Shown here: in pieces, positions 16,640-25,599 of the stretch
Layout: every line of letters starts with the position of its first letter
Position numbering within the stretch: the stretch's first letter is position 1
DNA from: JANXUF01 sp043747685
Lineage (GTDB): Bacteria > Actinomycetota > Acidimicrobiia > Acidimicrobiales > Ilumatobacteraceae
Assembly: GCA_043747685.1 (NCBI GenBank)
Contig: JAYTOR010000076.1
Location: 1 to 64,000 of the forward strand
Direction: 5' to 3'
Length of the DNA: 64,000 bases
Notes under the pieces: model-generated
Databases searched by the model: none
What the model was told of the DNA's origin: nothing
What the model saw: only the letters and a program-made list of their open reading frames with translations
Position numbers and translations under genes: made by a program

Positions 16640-19600
16640 CAGTCTTCCCCACCTTCGGAGGCGGTGTCGTCGGCGACGATTGTGCCGGCATGTGCTGGTG
16701 CCGAACGTTGCAGATCGGCAAGTTGGCGGTAGTAGCTGTACCGCGAATCGACATCGGCCTGGGCGAGGGCGGTGAGTTCGGCCGCTCGGCTCGGGTTGCT
16801 CCTGGCGAGCATCGAGAACCGAGCCTCGCTTGCGGCGAAGTCTGCGAACGGCACGGTCGGTGCTGCGCTGTCGAGCTGGAACGGCTGGGTCAGCTCTCCC
16901 TCACCAGGCCGGTAGCGGTACAGCGGCCAGTGTCCGCTCTGGACTGCGACCTTCTGCTGCGTCATCGAGTTGCCCATGTCGAAACCGTGGGCGATGCACG
17001 TGCTGTAGGCGATGACCAGGGAAACGCCTGGCCACGCTTCGGCCTCGAGCAGAGCTTTGACGGTTTGGATCTCGCTCGCGCCCATGGCGATGTGGGCGAC
17101 GTAAACATCCCCGTAGCTCATCGCTTCGAGTCCGAGATCCTTCTTGCCGGTCGACTTGCCACCAGCGGCGAACTTCGCCACAGCGCCACGCGGGGTTGCC
17201 TTGGAGGCCTGGCCGCCGGTGTTCGAGTAGACCTCGGTATCGAGCACGAGGATGTTCACGTTACGGCCGCTGGCGAGCACATGGTCGAGGCCGCCGGCGC
17301 CGATGTCGTAGGCCCATCCGTCGCCGCCGACGATCCAGGTGCTCTTGCGCACGAGTGTTCCGGCGAGGTCTGCGAGGTGCAACGCGTCCGGGTCGGTGAG
17401 ACCGGCGACAGCGTTGCGCAACTCGGCGACACGTGCGCGTTGAGCACGGATACCGAGGTCGTCCGCATCTTCGACTCCGGCGACGATCGCCGCGACCAAC
17501 CGGCCATCGATCTCCGTCGAGAATTTGGCGGCGAGCCGGGCGAGCACGTCCAGCGCAGCACGCCGCTGGGCCTCGAACCCGAGCCGGATCCCGAGGCCGA
17601 ACTCGGCGTTGTCCTCGAACAGGCTGTTGCTCCACGCCGGACCGCGACCTTCGGCGTTGACCGTATACGGCGTCGTCGGCAAATTGCCGCCGTAGATACT
17701 GCTGCAGCCGGTGGCGTTGGCGATCAGGAGATGGTCGCCGAACAACTGGGTCAGCAGCTTGAGGTACGGCGTTTCGCCGCATCCTGCACACGCACCGCTG
17801 AACTCGAAGAGCGGTTGGCGCAGCTGACTCGTCTTGACCGAAGCGGGGTCCCACTGGGCGGGGTCGGCCGCTTGCAGATCGACGAACGTGTCCCAGGCGA
17901 TGCGCTCCGCTTCGAGGTGCTCGTCGATCGGGCGGAGGTTGATGCTCTTCCGTTTCACTTCGGACTTGTCATGAGCGGGGCAGGCTGTTACGCAGAGCCC
18001 GCATCCGGTGCAGTCGTCGGGGGCGACCTGCACGGTGAGCGAGAGACCGGGAACCTCGCGGCTGCGGAACGACTTGGTCTTGAAATCGGGGCCGGCCCCG
18101 TCGAGCGCCGACGGATCGTAGACCTTCATCCTGATTGCGGCGTGGGGGCAGACGATGGCGCACTTGCCGCAGTCGATGCACAGATCCGGCTCCCACACCG
18201 GGATCTCGATGGCGATGGTGCGCTTCTCCACCTTCGACGTTCCCGTCGGGAACGTCCCGTCGGGTGGAAGGGCGCTCACCGGGAGCAGATCTCCCTCGCC
18301 GGCCAGCATCCGCGCGGTCACGCGTTGCACGAAGTCGTCGGCGCCTGCAGCGACAGCCGGGCGACGGTGGCGGGTCGCCGTGATCGACTCCGGAACGGGG
18401 ACGCGATGCAAGTGTGCGAGTGCAGTGTCGACGGCAGCGGTGTTGCGCTCGACGACCGCCTCACCCCGTTTGCCGTAGGTCTTGGAGATCGCTCTCTTCA
18501 GCTCGGCGGTGGCCTCATCGGCCGGGAGAATGCCGGACAGCGCGAAGAAGCAGGTCTGCATCACGGTGTTGACGCGTCCGCCGAGGCCAGCAGCTTGGGC
18601 GACGGCGCCTGCATCGATCGCATGCAGTTGGAGCCCCTTGGACAGCACGGCGTCCTGCACTTCGATCGGGAGCCGGTCCCACAACTGCTCAGCAGGGTAC
18701 GGGCTGTTGATCAGCACCGTGGCGCTAGGCGCCGCGACGGTCAGTACGTCCAGGCGGTCGAGGAAGCTCCACTGGTGAACACCGACGAACGTCGCTTGGT
18801 CGATCAGGTAGGTGCTCTCGATCGGCTGCGGATCGAACCGGAGGTGGCTCACGGTCATCGAGCCCGACTTCTTCGAGTCGTAGACGAAGTAGGCCTGGAC
18901 ATTGAGGTCGGTGTTGTCACCGACGATCTTCGCCGTGTTCTTGTTCGCTCCGACCGTACCGTCGGCGCCCAGGCCGTAGAACACCGCACGGACGCGCGCC
19001 GCGTCGGTGCGGAACGTCGGATCCCACGCGAGGCTGCTGTGGCTGACATCGTCGATGATGCCGATCGTGAAGCTGTTGCGCGGCTCGTCACGCGCCGCCT
19101 CGTCGAATACCGCCTTCGCCATTGCCGGCGTGAACTCCTTGCTGCCCAAGCCGTACCGGCCGCCGATCACCCGCGGAAGGCGACCGTCCGGCCACGCCTG
19201 CGGCGGGCTGTGCCAGAGTGCCGAGAGGACGTCACTGTGGAGCGGCTCGAACGGTGCGCCGGGCTCCTTGGTCCTGTCGAGGACAACGACCGTGCGGGTG
19301 GTCGGCGGGAGCGCTGCCAGCAACTGTTCGGTCGGGAACGGGCGGAAGAGCCGAACGATGACGACGCCGACGCGTTCGCCGGCGGCGCACAGCGCGTCGA
19401 CGGTTTCGCGTGTCGCGCCGGCGCCAGAACCCATCAGCACGATGACCCGTTCTGCATCGAGTGCGCCGTGGTAGTCGACGAGGTGGTAGCTGCGGCCTGT
19501 GAGTTCTGCCAGCCTGTCCATCTTCGCCTGCACGATTCGGGGCACCGCCGCATAGAACGGGCTGCAGGCTTCACGCGCCTGGAAGAAGACGTCAGGATTC

Positions 19601-20274
19601 TGTGCACTGCCGCGCAGCACCGGCCGATCGGGATCCAGTCCTCGACCGCGATGGCCGCTGAGGCAGGAGTCGTCGAGCATCGAGGCGATCTGTGCCGACG
19701 TGGTCTGTTCAATGGTGTTCAGCTCGTGACTGGTACGGAATCCGTCGAAGAAGTGCAGGAACGGCACCCGCGACTCCAATGTCGAAGCATGCGAAACGGC
19801 AGCAAAATCGCCTGCCTCCTGGACGTTGCTCGAACAGAGCATCACGAACCCAGTGGTCCTCGCTGCCATCACATCGCTGTGATCGCCGAAGATGCTCAGC
19901 GCATGCGTGGCAAGGGCGCGTGCTGCCACGTGGATCACCGCAGGGGTCAGCTCGCCGGCGATCTTGAACATGTTCGGCAGCATCAGCAGCAAGCCCTGGC
20001 TCGCCGTGAACGTCGTCGCCAGCGCCCCCCTCGTGACCGCACCGTGCAGAACGCCGGCAGCCCCGGCCTCACTCTGCATCTCGATCACTTCGGGAACCAC
20101 GCCCCACAGATTCTGCCGGCCCTTCGCACTCCAATCATCGGCGAGTTCACCCATCGGCGAGGCCGGAGTGATCGGGTAGATGGCGATCACTTCCGAGAGC
20201 AGGTGGGCGACTCGGGCAGCGGCCTCGTTGCCGTCCACGACGACTCGGCAACCGGGATCGGTGAGGTGTGTCAT
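16639..20274 (-). CDS. nifJ: pyruvate:ferredoxin (flavodoxin) oxidoreductase
   Basis: Single-chain homodimeric enzyme (1211 residues) that oxidises pyruvate to acetyl-CoA and CO2 and reduces ferredoxin or flavodoxin. Domains in order: N-terminal TPP-partner domain (IYPITPASPMGE near residue 30), transketolase-like C-terminal and CoA-binding region, gamma domain (FYGLGADGTVGANKN), two 4Fe-4S clusters (CIDCGKCAIVCP, CTGCGLCVTACP), the proximal cluster Cys pair CAGCGE, TPP-binding GGDGWAYDIG and YSNTGGQASKATP. ATG 20272-20274 gives the normal N-terminus; the frame is open 18 codons upstream. It forms a two-gene operon with the dihydroorotate-dehydrogenase-like gene. Oxygen sensitivity is a family trait; no protective extra C-terminal extension is obvious. 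Confidence 0.95.
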   Translation of the reverse strand: MTHLTDPGCRVVVDGNEAAARVAHLLSEVIAIYPITPASPMGELADDWSAKGRQNLWGVVPEVIEMQSEAGAAGVLHGAVTRGALATTFTASQGLLLMLPNMFKIAGELTPAVIHVAARALATHALSIFGDHSDVMAARTTGFVMLCSSNVQEAGDFAAVSHASTLESRVPFLHFFDGFRTSHELNTIEQTTSAQIASMLDDSCLSGHRGRGLDPDRPVLRGSAQNPDVFFQAREACSPFYAAVPRIVQAKMDRLAELTGRSYHLVDYHGALDAERVIVLMGSGAGATRETVDALCAAGERVGVVIVRLFRPFPTEQLLAALPPTTRTVVVLDRTKEPGAPFEPLHSDVLSALWHSPPQAWPDGRLPRVIGGRYGLGSKEFTPAMAKAVFDEAARDEPRNSFTIGIIDDVSHSSLAWDPTFRTDAARVRAVFYGLGADGTVGANKNTAKIVGDNTDLNVQAYFVYDSKKSGSMTVSHLRFDPQPIESTYLIDQATFVGVHQWSFLDRLDVLTVAAPSATVLINSPYPAEQLWDRLPIEVQDAVLSKGLQLHAIDAGAVAQAAGLGGRVNTVMQTCFFALSGILPADEATAELKRAISKTYGKRGEAVVERNTAAVDTALAHLHRVPVPESITATRHRRPAVAAGADDFVQRVTARMLAGEGDLLPVSALPPDGTFPTGTSKVEKRTIAIEIPVWEPDLCIDCGKCAIVCPHAAIRMKVYDPSALDGAGPDFKTKSFRSREVPGLSLTVQVAPDDCTGCGLCVTACPAHDKSEVKRKSINLRPIDEHLEAERIAWDTFVDLQAADPAQWDPASVKTSQLRQPLFEFSGACAGCGETPYLKLLTQLFGDHLLIANATGCSSIYGGNLPTTPYTVNAEGRGPAWSNSLFEDNAEFGLGIRLGFEAQRRAALDVLARLAAKFSTEIDGRLVAAIVAGVEDADDLGIRAQRARVAELRNAVAGLTDPDALHLADLAGTLVRKSTWIVGGDGWAYDIGAGGLDHVLASGRNVNILVLDTEVYSNTGGQASKATPRGAVAKFAAGGKSTGKKDLGLEAMSYGDVYVAHIAMGASEIQTVKALLEAEAWPGVSLVIAYSTCIAHGFDMGNSMTQQKVAVQSGHWPLYRYRPGEGELTQPFQLDSAAPTVPFADFAASEARFSMLARSNPSRAAELTALAQADVDSRYSYYRQLADLQRSAPAHAGTIVADDTASEGGED

Positions 20275-20415
20275 ACCCTGGCAATCCTCTCGGCTTTCAG
20301 CTCCAGCCGATAGAGCCGTTCGTCCCAAGTGCGCGACAGTCCAGTGGTTCGCAACCGAAAACTGTCACCGTCTCGTTCCAGCTCCGAGCGAGACGTCCCG
20401 ATCCCCCCGAGCGTG

Positions 20416-21492
20416 CTACAAGGAGGCGGCAAACCCTCTGATGTCGCGGATCGTTGCCAGGTAGACGTCTGGCATCGCTTCACGGAAGATGCAGTCGCCG
20501 GCATGGCAGGTGCCGTTGACCGTCCGGCTGACCGCCGAAACCCCGGCATCGAGCAGCTTGCGGAAGTAGACGAGCCCTTCATCGCGGAGCGGATCCAACT
20601 GGTTGACGGAGATGACGTGCGGTGGAAGTCCTGCGAGGTCGTCCGGTTCGGCGAAGTACGGCCAGGCCAGCGGATTGTGGGCGTGGTCGTTCGCCGGATC
20701 GTAGACCTTGACCATTGCGCCCATCTGATCGCATGCAAGGAAATAGCCGTCGTTCTCGCACAGTGATGCGAGTTCCGGAATCGGCGCGCCGTAGACGCCG
20801 GAGATGTACGGGCACTGTGCATAGACGCCGTCGATGAGATCGAGATTGCCGTTGCGCTTGGCTGCGAGCGTCGTTGCGAGTGTCAGGTTGCCGCCGCCGG
20901 ATTCGCCGGACAGGATCAGCTTCGCTATGCCGAGTTTGTCCCTGTTGTCACCGATCCATTGCAGCGCCGAGCTGCAATCGTTGAGCCCGGCCGGAAACGG
21001 ATGCGGGCCGTGCTTGCCGCCACCGTTGCGGAACTCGACGCCGACCACGACCATGCCCGTCGCGGCCAGTTCGTCTCGCCAACGCGCGTAGCCCGCCCCG
21101 GCCGCTTCGAGCAGGACCATGCCACCGCCATGGATGTGCAGCACGCCGGGGAGCGGACCGCTGGATCCCTCTGGCCGGTGGATGAACAACGTGACGTCGT
21201 TGCCGTCGATTCCTCGGATGATTTCGACACTGCGGCTCACCTCGGGCATCGGTCCCATCGAAGCGCCGAGAATGGCGAACAGACCTTCGAAACCTTGCTC
21301 GGCGGCGTCGATGTACTCGAGGAGTGCATCGCGGGGCGAGTCGAAAGCGACCGGGGACGGTGGTGGGATGTCGCCGAGTCCGAACGGTTCCATCGCTGCG
21401 ATCATGCGCGGGTCGGCGCGTGGATCGTCCTTCAAGGACATTCCCGGGTCACCGAGGCGCCCCGGAAGCACAGGCAAGCTCTTTTCGACCAT
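20416..21492 (-). CDS. HSL-family esterase/lipase-like hydrolase
   Basis: A 358-residue alpha/beta hydrolase of the hormone-sensitive-lipase type. The oxyanion motif HGGGMV precedes the nucleophile elbow GESGGGN (family: GDSAGGN), with an acid probably in NQLDPLRDEG and the His in GTCHAGDC. The N-terminal cap is long, about 110 residues. ATG 21490-21492 has GAGGACC upstream. No signal peptide, so cytoplasmic. Family members hydrolyse short-chain esters; the true substrate is unknown. It stands alone, divergent from nothing obvious. Confidence 0.85.
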   Translation of the reverse strand: MVEKSLPVLPGRLGDPGMSLKDDPRADPRMIAAMEPFGLGDIPPPSPVAFDSPRDALLEYIDAAEQGFEGLFAILGASMGPMPEVSRSVEIIRGIDGNDVTLFIHRPEGSSGPLPGVLHIHGGGMVLLEAAGAGYARWRDELAATGMVVVGVEFRNGGGKHGPHPFPAGLNDCSSALQWIGDNRDKLGIAKLILSGESGGGNLTLATTLAAKRNGNLDLIDGVYAQCPYISGVYGAPIPELASLCENDGYFLACDQMGAMVKVYDPANDHAHNPLAWPYFAEPDDLAGLPPHVISVNQLDPLRDEGLVYFRKLLDAGVSAVSRTVNGTCHAGDCIFREAMPDVYLATIRDIRGFAASL

Positions 21493-21679
21493 TCATGGTC
21501 CTCGTTTCACTCGTGGAAGGCCAGCCTTCCGTCCCCGACGCGACCATACCCGACCGCATCATCCCCGGCGACGCCGGACGACTCATTCGTCGGTGGCTGC
21601 TGGAGAACGTCGATCATCACGGCCGCGCGACGATCACCGAACGAGGCGACAGTCGTTCCGGCATGCCACATCGCGTCGT

Positions 21680-22153
21680 TCAGGGAACGAGGATGTGTTC
21701 GATCTGCTCCATTGCCTGACGGGCGTAGCCGGCCCAAAGCTTCGAAAACAGCGGCATCGCTGCACGGCCGGCTCTCGCAGTCGGGGTGACATCCCATGCC
21801 CACGTGATCCGTACACCGCTGCCCGCCGGATCGAATGTCCACGTTCCGTCGACGGAGACAACGAGCGCTTTCATCATTCCGGTGATGTTGGCGATCGTGT
21901 AACCGAATCGATGTGGACGGTCGAGAACCGTCAGTGTCTCGAGCATCGTGCCACCATCGCTGAGTCGAATCGTGCGGGTCCGACCGACGGCGGTCCCCCA
22001 CACGCCCTGTTGACCTTCGACGTCCGCAATCGGCGCGATCAGGCCATAACGCCGACTGAAGATATCGGTCAACGGTGCTGGCAACACGACGTCGTATGCT
22101 CGTTCCACGGTCACCGGGAATGTACGCGACTGCTCCATCCGAACACTGTTCAT
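21680..22153 (-). CDS. SRPBCC-family protein (polyketide cyclase/START-like fold)
   Basis: A 157-residue protein with the helix-grip layout of the SRPBCC superfamily: first strand SRTFPVTVERAYDVVLP, a central GTMLETLTVLDRPHRFGYTI, WTFDPAGSGVRITWAWDV and a long C-terminal helix (PLFSKLWAGYARQAMEQIEH). ATG 22151-22153 was chosen over 22177 because the extra residues add nothing recognisable. Such proteins bind hydrophobic ligands; function here is unknown. It is divergent from the gene at 22264. Confidence 0.75.
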   Translation of the reverse strand: MNSVRMEQSRTFPVTVERAYDVVLPAPLTDIFSRRYGLIAPIADVEGQQGVWGTAVGRTRTIRLSDGGTMLETLTVLDRPHRFGYTIANITGMMKALVVSVDGTWTFDPAGSGVRITWAWDVTPTARAGRAAMPLFSKLWAGYARQAMEQIEHILVP

Positions 22154-22263
22154 ATAATCGAACCTACCGGCCGACAATCACGTCACGTCCGATTAGCATC
22201 CCGCCGATACTCCGGGACCTTCGACCCTAGGCGCGGTACCTCGGCGCCGTCTGAGATGGTTCC

Positions 22264-22953
22264 ATGGACATCACGTCACCGCAGAACCATCGGACTGGCG
22301 GCACGAGTGTTGCGACGGAGACCGTGACGCTCATCTGGATTCCACTCGGAGCGGGTCAGCGTGTCGTGCGCTCGAGCGGCAAGCTCTACGAGACGATCTG
22401 CGCCTCGATCCAGCGGCGACGGCGGCACGATCTCTACCACTCTGCGCTTGTCGTCACGAGTTGCGGAGGACGTTGGGTCATCGAGATGGCACCGACCGTC
22501 GATGCCCACCCTGAGCGACGCGGGGTGGTGGCTCATGGGTCGGTCGGTGTTCGATGGTTGGGTCGATTTCGAGTGTTCCGCTACGAGATCCGCTCCTGGT
22601 TCGACGGCGCGATACCCGACCTCGCCGAGGCCCGTTCCGTCGTCACGATGAGCGTCGACCCGGTGCAAGTCGAACGAGTCCTTGCGCTCGTCTCGGCTGT
22701 GCCGACGCCGGTGTGGGGGCGAGACGAACTCGCCGCCGGGGAGATGTGGAACTCGAATTCCGTCACCGCCTGGCTGCTTCGCAGCGCCGGCATCGACGTC
22801 ACCGGAACCCACCCTCCCGACGATGGTCGGGCCCCGGGTTGGGACGCCGGCCTCGAGGTCGCCGCTCGCGATGTGACGCCGTCGCGCCCAGCGGCGGGAG
22901 CGAGCCTCGATGGAGGACACCGGGTCCTGCGTCGCGAGCCGTCAAGGCGATGA
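22264..22953 (+). CDS. conserved hypothetical protein
   Basis: A 229-residue protein of a conserved but uncharacterised actinobacterial type. Recognisable blocks are IPLGAGQRVVRSSGKLYE, LYHSALVV, RYEIRSWFDGAIPDL, a central VLALVSAVPTPVWGRDEL and the conserved EMWNSNSVTAWLL. The conserved Arg, His, Asn and Ser residues hint at an enzyme-like or papain-fold pocket, but I do not recognise the catalytic set. No signal peptide. Its TGA overlaps the ATG of the next gene (ATGA), so the two are coupled. Confidence 0.65.
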   Translation: MDITSPQNHRTGGTSVATETVTLIWIPLGAGQRVVRSSGKLYETICASIQRRRRHDLYHSALVVTSCGGRWVIEMAPTVDAHPERRGVVAHGSVGVRWLGRFRVFRYEIRSWFDGAIPDLAEARSVVTMSVDPVQVERVLALVSAVPTPVWGRDELAAGEMWNSNSVTAWLLRSAGIDVTGTHPPDDGRAPGWDAGLEVAARDVTPSRPAAGASLDGGHRVLRREPSRR

Positions 22954-23940
22954 GACGAGCCGTTCGTTTCATCGCCATCGGGATTGTCCTCGTCCATGGG
23001 CTCGTTCATCTCATGGGAGCAGCGAAAGGATTCGGCTGGATCGACGTCTCTGCGCTGAAGCAGCCGATCGGCACGGCTGCGGCGTTCGCCTGGCTGGTGG
23101 CGGCGATACTCGTCGTCTGCTCAGCCGCTCTCCTTGCCTTCGGGGTCCGGTGGTGGTGGATCATCGGTGCCGTCGGGGCCGTCGCCTCCCAAGCCATGAT
23201 CGTCACGTCATGGCGAGATGCCAAGGCTGGATCGATTGCCAACGCGATCCTGTTGCTCGCTGCTCTACACGGTTTCCTCGCTGAAGGACCGCCGAGCCTC
23301 CGCTCCAGGTACCGCCAACTCGCCGCCCTAAGACGGCCGGCCGTGGTCGGCGCAACCGCTCCGCTCGTCACTGAAGGTGGCCTCGCCCGTCTTCCTGCGA
23401 GCGTTGCCCGCTACGTTGCGGCAAGCGGTGCCGTCGGGCAGCCCCGAGTTCACGGCTTTTGCGCCCTTTTCCATGGACGAATTCGCCCGGCAGCCGACAA
23501 ACCATGGATGCACTTCACGGGCGAACAGGTCAACACGTACGGCAGAGCGCCGAGCAGGCTGTTCTCGATGGACGCGACGATGGCCGGAATTCCGGTCGAC
23601 GTACTCCATGAATATTCCGGAACGTCGGCGACGATGCGCGTCAAAGCCTGCTCGGCGATCACGATGGTCGACGCCAGTGGACCCGAGATGGACCAGGCAG
23701 AGACGGTCACGATGGTCGACGCCGATCAGCGGGTATCGCCAATTCGGCAAGCGTCGTATCGGCGCAACGGGCGCAGCCCGCTGGTGCCGGAGCGAGGCAA
23801 CGGGGGACTTCGTCTATCTCGAGTTCTTCGTGGACGACATCACCTACGACGAATCGTCGTGCGACGAGAACGCAGAGTTGGAAGCCGCCGTCGGCACTGC
23901 ACTGCTACCGTCATCGCAGTCGCTACGGGTCGAGAACTGA
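22950..23940 (+). pseudogene. DUF6544-like membrane protein with out-of-frame internal deletion
   Basis: Frame A (from ATG 22950) encodes four N-terminal membrane helices and then the conserved soluble domain: LPASVARYVAASGAVGQPRV, FHGRIR, PWMHFTGEQ, and MDQAETVT at about 23705. The family then expects about 70 more residues before a block like RWSTPISGYR; that block appears immediately, but in frame B (RWSTPISGYRQFGKRRI, then GDFVYLEFFVDDITYD), ending at 23940. So roughly 200 bases were lost at about 23710 and the frame was broken. Frame A instead runs to 23978 as nonsense. Function of the family is unknown. Confidence 0.7.
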
Positions 23941-23952
23941 CAGGTGGTTGCC

Positions 23953-24627
23953 ATGAGCCCAATAACTCCAGCCGATAGGCAGACGCTGACGCCAGGCGAA
24001 CTTGTCGACGAACACCTCGATGATTGGCGGTACCTGGCCGGCAAACTCCGCGCTCGATTCCAGACCCGCACGTTCGATATCGGGATGTCGTTACTCGGGC
24101 AGATCGCTGCGGAGGCAGACAGCGTCGATCATCACCCTGACGTCGATCTTCGCTACAGCCACCTCGACATCACGTTGCGCAGCCACGATGTCGGGGGTAT
24201 CACGCGACGCGACGTGCGTCTCGCACGCCTCGTCAGCCAGTTCGCCGATGGGCTCCGTGCGACGCCACTGACCGCAGAGCTCCAGGTCGTCACGCTGGCG
24301 CTCGACACCACCGATTCGGACGAGATCAGACCGTTCTGGCAGGCCGTGCTCGGCCTCGAGCCGGAAGCTGGATTCGATGATTTCCTCTTCGACTCCGATG
24401 GTCATACACCGGGCCTGTTCCTCCAGCAGACCGACGCTCACGAACCGCCGAAGCAGCGTTTCCACATCGACATCGACGTACCCGCTGACGTTGCATCGGC
24501 TCGGATCGGAGCAGCACTCGATGCTGGCGGAACGCTGGTCTCCGACGCCCACTCGCCGGCATGGTGGACGCTCGCCGACGCTCAAGGCAACAAGGTCGAT
24601 ATCGCGACCTGGCAGGGTCGCGACTGA
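23953..24627 (+). CDS. pterin-4a-carbinolamine dehydratase fused to a VOC-like domain
   Basis: A 224-residue two-domain protein. The N-terminal 105 residues match pterin-4a-carbinolamine dehydratase (PCD/DCoH), with the conserved DHHPDVDLRYSHLDI pattern and HDVGGIT; in that family these His residues dehydrate the 4a-hydroxy pterin. Residues about 110-222 form a vicinal-oxygen-chelate (glyoxalase/bleomycin-resistance-like) domain: VTLALDTTD, PFWQAVLGL, RFHIDIDVP, GNKVDIATW. ATG 23953-23955 has AGGTGG upstream. No aromatic amino acid hydroxylase is in the window, so the substrate is open. The arrangement recurs in actinobacteria, where its role is not established. Confidence 0.8.
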   Translation: MSPITPADRQTLTPGELVDEHLDDWRYLAGKLRARFQTRTFDIGMSLLGQIAAEADSVDHHPDVDLRYSHLDITLRSHDVGGITRRDVRLARLVSQFADGLRATPLTAELQVVTLALDTTDSDEIRPFWQAVLGLEPEAGFDDFLFDSDGHTPGLFLQQTDAHEPPKQRFHIDIDVPADVASARIGAALDAGGTLVSDAHSPAWWTLADAQGNKVDIATWQGRD

Positions 24628-24863
24628 GCCACGACGGAGCCACTGCTACTCGGACGGCTCGCCGATGCCGAATCGGTTGCCGCAACGTGCGTGTGTCGCC
24701 GGTGATCGTGTCGTGATCGGTTCTCGCATCTGCCCGGCGGCACGACTACGGCGACGAAGGAGCACGGCGGCGTGGCGGTGGCGTTGCGCAGGTAGGACAC
24801 TCAGGCGGCGCAGGCGCGGTAGCTTCCTGTTCCGACATCGAGCACGGCAGGAGTTGGTAGCAA
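24628..24863. other. intergenic region
   Basis: About 235 bases between two plus-strand genes. No hairpin or small gene could be supported; a Shine-Dalgarno GGAG for the next gene lies near its right end. Confidence 0.3.
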
Positions 24864-25562
24864 ATGAAGCAGGCGAGGTTCACGACTGTGCTGTTCGACC
24901 TCGACCATACGCTGCTGGACTCCGATGCCTCCGAAGCATTGGCGTTCGAGCAGGCGCTGCGAGCAGCCGGCGTCGACGAACCGCACCGTCACCTGCCGGC
25001 GTACGACCGCATCAACACGGCGCTCTGGCATGCAGTCGAACGACAGGAGATCACACCTGGACAGGTACGCACCACCCGGTTCGAACAACTGATCGCCGAG
25101 GCCGGATTGGACGCAGATCCAACACAGCTGAGTGACGGCTTCGCTCTCGGCCTCGGCCAGCACGGAGAGCTCTATCCCGGAGTGTTGGAGATGCTCGAGG
25201 CCGTCGCCGAGCATGCGTCACTCGGCCTCGTCACCAACGGGCTCAGCGATATTCAACGAGCGCGGATCGAGCGTCTCGGCATCGCCCGGTACTTCCAGGC
25301 TGTGGTGATCTCCGCCGAAGTCGGTTGCTCGAAGCCGTTCACTGCGATCTTCGATATCGCTTTCGAACGACTCCGCAATCCGTCCAAGGCGTCGTCGTTG
25401 ATGGTCGGCGACAGCCTCAGCTCGGACATCCAGGGCGGTACGAATTACGGCATCAACACGTGCTGGTACAACTGGCGCAACACAACCCCCGGTGAACTCG
25501 ACCGCTTCGACTTCGAGATCGCCGACCTCGACCTGCTTCTACCGATCGTCGCGACGACCTGA
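24864..25562 (+). CDS. HAD-superfamily phosphatase (YjjG/subfamily IA type)
   Basis: A 232-residue phosphatase. Motif I is FDLDHTLLDSD near the N-terminus with the nucleophile Asp; an alpha-helical C1 cap covers about residues 20-95; motif II is LVTNGLS, the conserved Lys lies in GCSKPFTAIFD and motif IV is MVGDSLSSDIQGG. This matches YjjG-like nucleotidases, which act on nucleoside or sugar phosphates; the substrate here is not determined. GGAG lies ten bases upstream of the ATG. It is followed by the Tim44-like gene after 37 bases and may share its transcript. Confidence 0.85.
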   Translation: MKQARFTTVLFDLDHTLLDSDASEALAFEQALRAAGVDEPHRHLPAYDRINTALWHAVERQEITPGQVRTTRFEQLIAEAGLDADPTQLSDGFALGLGQHGELYPGVLEMLEAVAEHASLGLVTNGLSDIQRARIERLGIARYFQAVVISAEVGCSKPFTAIFDIAFERLRNPSKASSLMVGDSLSSDIQGGTNYGINTCWYNWRNTTPGELDRFDFEIADLDLLLPIVATT

Positions 25563-25599
25563 TCGTCAGAACACACCAGCACCCAGAGACACGACACCC

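Noticed and set aside
16690..20313. A plus-strand open frame of about 1200 codons opposite the pyruvate:ferredoxin oxidoreductase gene
   Set aside because: It is the antisense shadow of a GC-rich gene: no domain, biased Arg/His/Asp composition, while the minus strand carries all catalytic motifs of NifJ.
23610..23625. TATTCCGG inside the DUF6544 gene, resembling the recombinase repeats
   Set aside because: Eight bases only, within coding sequence, far away and without the rest of the repeat.
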